Shown here piece by piece: positions 61,233 to 64,000 of a DNA stretch of 64,000 nucleotides. The notes beneath the pieces were generated by a model. That model was not told where the DNA came from. It made no database searches and was given only the letters and a program-made list of their open reading frames with translations. This stretch comes from Eubacteriales bacterium (GTDB lineage: Bacteria; Bacillota; Clostridia; Oscillospirales; Oscillospiraceae). The number at the start of each line of letters is the position of its first letter. Within the stretch, counting starts at the first letter, position 1. The DNA is taken from NCBI GenBank assembly GCA_030531505.1, contig JAUNNH010000009.1, positions 1 to 64,000 on the forward strand, written 5' to 3'. The translations under genes and the position numbers were made by a program.

Positions 61233-62126
61233 CTAAAACAGGTCCAGCGTGCTGTCGAGGTAGATCTCTTCCCGGACCTTAAGCTGGTACTCCGGTTTTG
61301 TCATGTAATAGAGCAGGAATTCCAGGATGAGGGCGCTGCCGAGACCCCGCCCCTCTATTTTAAAGTGGGAGAAGCCGTTTGGCAAATAGCGTTTCTGAAT
61401 ATCTTCGATCCCGATGAAGGCGGGATTCCTCATTGCGTCGGAGAAGCGATAGCCCCGCCCGGCCTCCGGAGAGGCGCAGATATGCTCCGCGCAGTCCTCC
61501 CCCAGGTTCTTGCGGCTGACCGTCTCATAGCAGGCTTTCCGGTCGGGGCAGGCGAACCAGCAGCATTCGTTGCACAAAAACTCCAGCTTCCGCTTCCGGC
61601 TCCCGTCCAGCGTCCGCAGGCGGTCGAAGGCCTTGTTCAGCCGGAAATCCGGCACCACATAGCGAAAGGCCTCCCGATCCAGTTCCCGCTCCAGCTGCTC
61701 GAATTCCGTCAGCACCTTTGTGGTGGACGACACGAAATAGAAGCCGGGATAGCGCTCCCGCAGATAGGCGAGCAGGAGGTCCGAACTCAGGATCACGCCG
61801 TTCTCCGCCGTGCCGCTCTTTTCAAACAGGGCGCAGAGCGCGTTGCATCGCCGGTCTGTGAGATGCTCCGGCCGCAGGAGGGAGTTGCTGAAGGTGAGGC
61901 ACGCGGAGATCCCGTATTCGCGCATCAGCTCGGCCGCGTCCTCCGGCCGCTCCTCTCCGAAGCCGACGCGGCCCCCGCCCCAGAGGCAGTCGGCCGGCGC
62001 ACCGTAGACGGAGCCGATCTCGCACCAGTCGTAGAAATACTCCCGGTGCTCCCGATACAGGGGCAGGAAAGCGCGGTACAGCGCGCCGAATTCAAAGAGG
62101 CCGGGAAGGTGGTAACAGGCTTTCAT
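61233..62126 (-). CDS. Cysteine-rich protein resembling U32-family barrel proteins
   Basis: A 297-residue protein of uncertain family. The part LEFLCNECCWFACPDRKACYETVSR near residue 186 has a cluster of cysteines that could bind an iron-sulphur cluster, and FSHFKIEGRGLGS near residue 258 resembles the end of the U32 barrel. Its ATG at 62126 shares bases with the stop of the ABM-family gene, indicating translational coupling. If a U32 relative, it may act in RNA or cofactor modification; confidence is moderate. Confidence 0.55.
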   Translation of the reverse strand: MKACYHLPGLFEFGALYRAFLPLYREHREYFYDWCEIGSVYGAPADCLWGGGRVGFGEERPEDAAELMREYGISACLTFSNSLLRPEHLTDRRCNALCALFEKSGTAENGVILSSDLLLAYLRERYPGFYFVSSTTKVLTEFEQLERELDREAFRYVVPDFRLNKAFDRLRTLDGSRKRKLEFLCNECCWFACPDRKACYETVSRKNLGEDCAEHICASPEAGRGYRFSDAMRNPAFIGIEDIQKRYLPNGFSHFKIEGRGLGSALILEFLLYYMTKPEYQLKVREEIYLDSTLDLF

Positions 62127-62410
62127 CAATACGTGAAGCGGTCGATCTCCACGCTCTCGCAAAAGCGCGCCTTGAGCGCCTGCAGCGCGGCAAAGATTTC
62201 CGTCTCACAGTGGGCCTGCTGGCATGCCGGGCTCGTCCAGGTCTCCACCAGGAGCAGATCATCCGGCGCCTCCGCCGCGAAATAATAGTCGTAGCGGCAG
62301 TTGCCCTCCTCCGCGCGGGAATTTGCTCCCACGCCGAGCGCGCAGAGCGCCTCATAGAAAGCGGCTCTCTGTCCCTTTTTGCAGTGATAGGTCACATTCC
62401 AGGTCAGCAT
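62126..62410 (-). CDS. Antibiotic biosynthesis monooxygenase (ABM/YgiN-like) domain protein
   Basis: A 94-residue dimeric alpha/beta protein of the ABM type. The layout VTYHCKKGQRAAFYEAL and ETWTSPACQQAHCET matches family features (long strand then helix). Members act as quinol monooxygenases or degrade haem, but many are uncharacterised. It is translationally coupled with the following gene. Confidence 0.78.
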   Translation of the reverse strand: MLTWNVTYHCKKGQRAAFYEALCALGVGANSRAEEGNCRYDYYFAAEAPDDLLLVETWTSPACQQAHCETEIFAALQALKARFCESVEIDRFTY

Positions 62411-62530
62411 TGAACTCTCTCCTTTCTTATCTCCGTTACTTCTTCCGGGTCTGTGCCTTGCCTCACATCTTCACGGCGAACAGGCCTCCGCGCATTCCGG
62501 CCCATGCCGGGCAGCCGCCCGGAACCCGCT

Positions 62531-63064
62531 CTATACGTCCTCCCCGGCGGATCCTCTTCCGCCCGGCTGCGCTGCCACGCTCCCCAGCTCGGTGTAGATC
62601 ATCCCACGCCGTCCACGGTCCGACCGCATGAGAGAGAAGGCATCCACGCTCATGCTCACCGGCGCGGCCGCCATTCCCGCCGCGTCCCGGGAGGCCTTTC
62701 GGATCAGGGTGATATGCGGCGAGAAGCGTTTGCGGTCAAAGGGGATGCCGTTCTCGGCAAGCGCTCTGCGCACACGGCGCGCAAGGGCGGCAAGCGGCGC
62801 GGATTCCTGTACGCCCGCCCACCAGAGATCCCCGAAACAGCCCACCCCGTCCAGGGAGAGGGTGAAGGGGGTAAAACGCACCGTGCTCAGAGCATCCAGC
62901 ACCGCCTGTTCATCCGGATAGTCTCCGATGAACGCGAGGGTCAGATGCAGGTTTTCTTCCGGGGTGAAGTTCCCTCTCACGCCGTGATCCCGCATGGCGT
63001 TCTGCACCTGGATCAGGGCCTTCCTCAGCTCCGGCGAGAGCCGGACAGCAACGAACAGTCTCAT
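62531..63064 (-). CDS. thpR: RNA 2',3'-cyclic phosphodiesterase (2'-5' RNA ligase family)
   Basis: A 177-residue 2H phosphoesterase. The two catalytic HxTx motifs are HLTL near residue 40 and HITL near residue 117. The start MRLFVAVRLSPELRKAL and GDLWWAG region fit ThpR proteins, which hydrolyse 2',3'-cyclic phosphates on RNA. A basic/glycine-rich tail of about 20 residues is extra. Confidence 0.9.
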   Translation of the reverse strand: MRLFVAVRLSPELRKALIQVQNAMRDHGVRGNFTPEENLHLTLAFIGDYPDEQAVLDALSTVRFTPFTLSLDGVGCFGDLWWAGVQESAPLAALARRVRRALAENGIPFDRKRFSPHITLIRKASRDAAGMAAAPVSMSVDAFSLMRSDRGRRGMIYTELGSVAAQPGGRGSAGEDV

Positions 63065-63121
63065 GGGTTCGAAAACGCTCCTCTTACAGCCGGTCCGTAT
63101 TTGGGAAACGGCACGGCCTGC

Positions 63122-63640
63122 TCAGCTTTCTTTCGGGCTTGGGCTCCATACGAAAAGCCCCTCCGCGGCGGCCAGCGCCCGGACTTTATCCAGCAGCGCT
63201 TCCTTGGGATCATAGACCGTCAGATAGGTGTCGTTGTGATCGTAATCGATCATCGCGTTTTGTTCGGCGAACACAGCCCGAAGGAAGTTTCGTCCGGAGA
63301 GCAACGCCATCCGCTCCGCGAAGGTCTCCGGGTCCAGGTTCGTCTCCCAGGACGCGCCGGAGTCGAAGGACACCGCCATGTCCACATAGCAGTTCAGCCG
63401 CAGAAGGATCTCGGCGTACCGGCGGCGCAGGGGAACGATCCGCTGCGGCTGCAGGAAATAGCGCTCCACCGCAGAGTACTGTCCGGCAGCATCCGCGCTC
63501 ACCTGCCCGGGCAGGATATCCACGATCTGATACGGCCCCTCCAGCAGCTCTCCCATCAAATCGTCATACCGGCGCGGGCTTGCTGCCTCGGATGCCGTCT
63601 CCGGCAGTTTCTCTTTTTGATCGTGTTGCCACGTGCTCAT
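63122..63640 (-). CDS. Hypothetical protein
   Basis: A 172-residue protein, no signal or membrane helix. GELLEGPYQIVDILPGQVS near residue 30 and AVFAEQNAMIDYDHNDTYLTVYDPKEALLDKVRALAAAEGLFVW near residue 122 look globular and conserved in type. I do not recognise the family. It begins 31 bases after the stop of the DUF5655-like gene. Confidence 0.65.
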   Translation of the reverse strand: MSTWQHDQKEKLPETASEAASPRRYDDLMGELLEGPYQIVDILPGQVSADAAGQYSAVERYFLQPQRIVPLRRRYAEILLRLNCYVDMAVSFDSGASWETNLDPETFAERMALLSGRNFLRAVFAEQNAMIDYDHNDTYLTVYDPKEALLDKVRALAAAEGLFVWSPSPKES

Positions 63641-63671
63641 GCCTGGTCGCTTCCTTCTTTATCCTCATTCC

Positions 63672-64000
63672 TTACGATCCGGTCGATGATCCGCCTGCCC
63701 GAACCGGGGGCTCCCCGGGCTCCATACGCCGCCGTTTTGAATCGGCGAAGTCATAGGACGCCCGGATCCAGGCCATCATTTCCCCGTCGAGCTCTTCTTG
63801 GCTGCTCAGGACGAAGTGGTGCGTCCAGCGGCCGGGATAAGGCTCGCACTTGACCGCGACGCGCGGAGAATCCAGCGGCGCAGGCAGTCCGAGCGTCAGC
63901 GTCAGCCAGCCCGCCGGCAGCTCGGCCTTTCGCTTGACCTGCGCGAAGGACACACAGGCGAACACCTGGCGGTTATAGAACGTGATCTGCGTCTTCTGCA
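63672..64000 (-). CDS. DUF5655-like protein, 5' end outside the window
   Basis: Only the C-terminal 109 or so residues are in the window; the frame stays open to the right edge, reading QKTQITFYNRQVFACVSF there, so the protein extends further. VKCEPYPGRWTHHFVLSSQEELDGEMMAWIRASYDFA matches DUF5655, a domain of unknown function common in Clostridia. Confidence 0.7.
   Translation of the reverse strand, partial: QKTQITFYNRQVFACVSFAQVKRKAELPAGWLTLTLGLPAPLDSPRVAVKCEPYPGRWTHHFVLSSQEELDGEMMAWIRASYDFADSKRRRMEPGEPPVRAGGSSTGS

Noticed and set aside
63060..63110. GGGTTCGAAAAC segment looking like a tRNA T-arm
   Set aside because: No acceptor stem, anticodon arm or D-arm can be placed around it.

Overview
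The window is GC-rich and gene-dense and looks like the chromosome of an anaerobic, gut-type Clostridia bacterium (Oscillospirales-like). Supporting genes are a sporulation regulator (SpoIIID), a four-gene 2-oxoacid:ferredoxin oxidoreductase, exported flavin reductases, several carbohydrate ABC importers, and near-consensus sigma-A promoters (for example TTGACA-17-TATAAT) ahead of G/C-rich genes. The species call is inference. I found no rRNA, tRNA, CRISPR array, transposase or phage genes.

Layout. 1-2000: small genes interleaved with copies of a 204-bp repeat made of seven consecutive hairpins between terminal inverted repeats (891-1094, 1769-1972, 19374-19577 inverted, and a right end at 1-68). 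Three full copies differ by paired substitutions that keep the stems intact. 2003-9500: HAD phosphatase, an organophosphate/Fe-type ABC importer, and two glycerol-1-phosphate dehydrogenase paralogues, one on each side of the transporter. 9563-19311: a DUF3798-type ABC transporter operon bracketed by two exported FAD reductases, one with two FMN-attachment domains and one with a Tat signal. 19665-34496: an amino-sugar/sialic-acid region with neuraminate lyase, NagA, an AGE-type epimerase, a ROK-like sugar kinase, two carbohydrate ABC importers and TetR and RpiR regulators; TGAAA-N5-TTTCA operators sit at two promoter regions. The second importer lies between ~96-bp inverted repeats. 34510-39429: two GDSL hydrolases, a DUF624 membrane protein, lipoate ligase, dihydrolipoamide dehydrogenase and spoIIID. 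39433-44757: glycosyltransferase with a repeat-encoded coiled-coil tail, a P-loop ATPase and the 2-oxoacid:ferredoxin oxidoreductase operon.

44826-51089 holds the F-type ATP synthase operon in the order a, c, b, [b'-delta-alpha], gamma, beta, epsilon. The alpha gene is one 751-codon reading frame that begins with a membrane-anchored b-type stalk, continues through a delta C-terminal-like domain and ends as a complete alpha subunit. There is no separate delta gene, and epsilon stops after its N-terminal beta-sandwich. This is the most striking finding: alpha is normally present in three copies but b' and delta in one.

51241-64000: a divergent Lgt-like membrane protein with a phosphodiester glycosidase, an FNT-family channel, a Nudix hydrolase, a guanylate-kinase homologue lacking the P-loop lysine, MsrA, patatin, nitroreductase and a run of small housekeeping or unknown genes. 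The last gene runs off the right edge.

Four of the four extracytoplasmic solute-binding proteins here have signal peptides without a lipobox cysteine, which is unusual for a Gram-positive-type cell.
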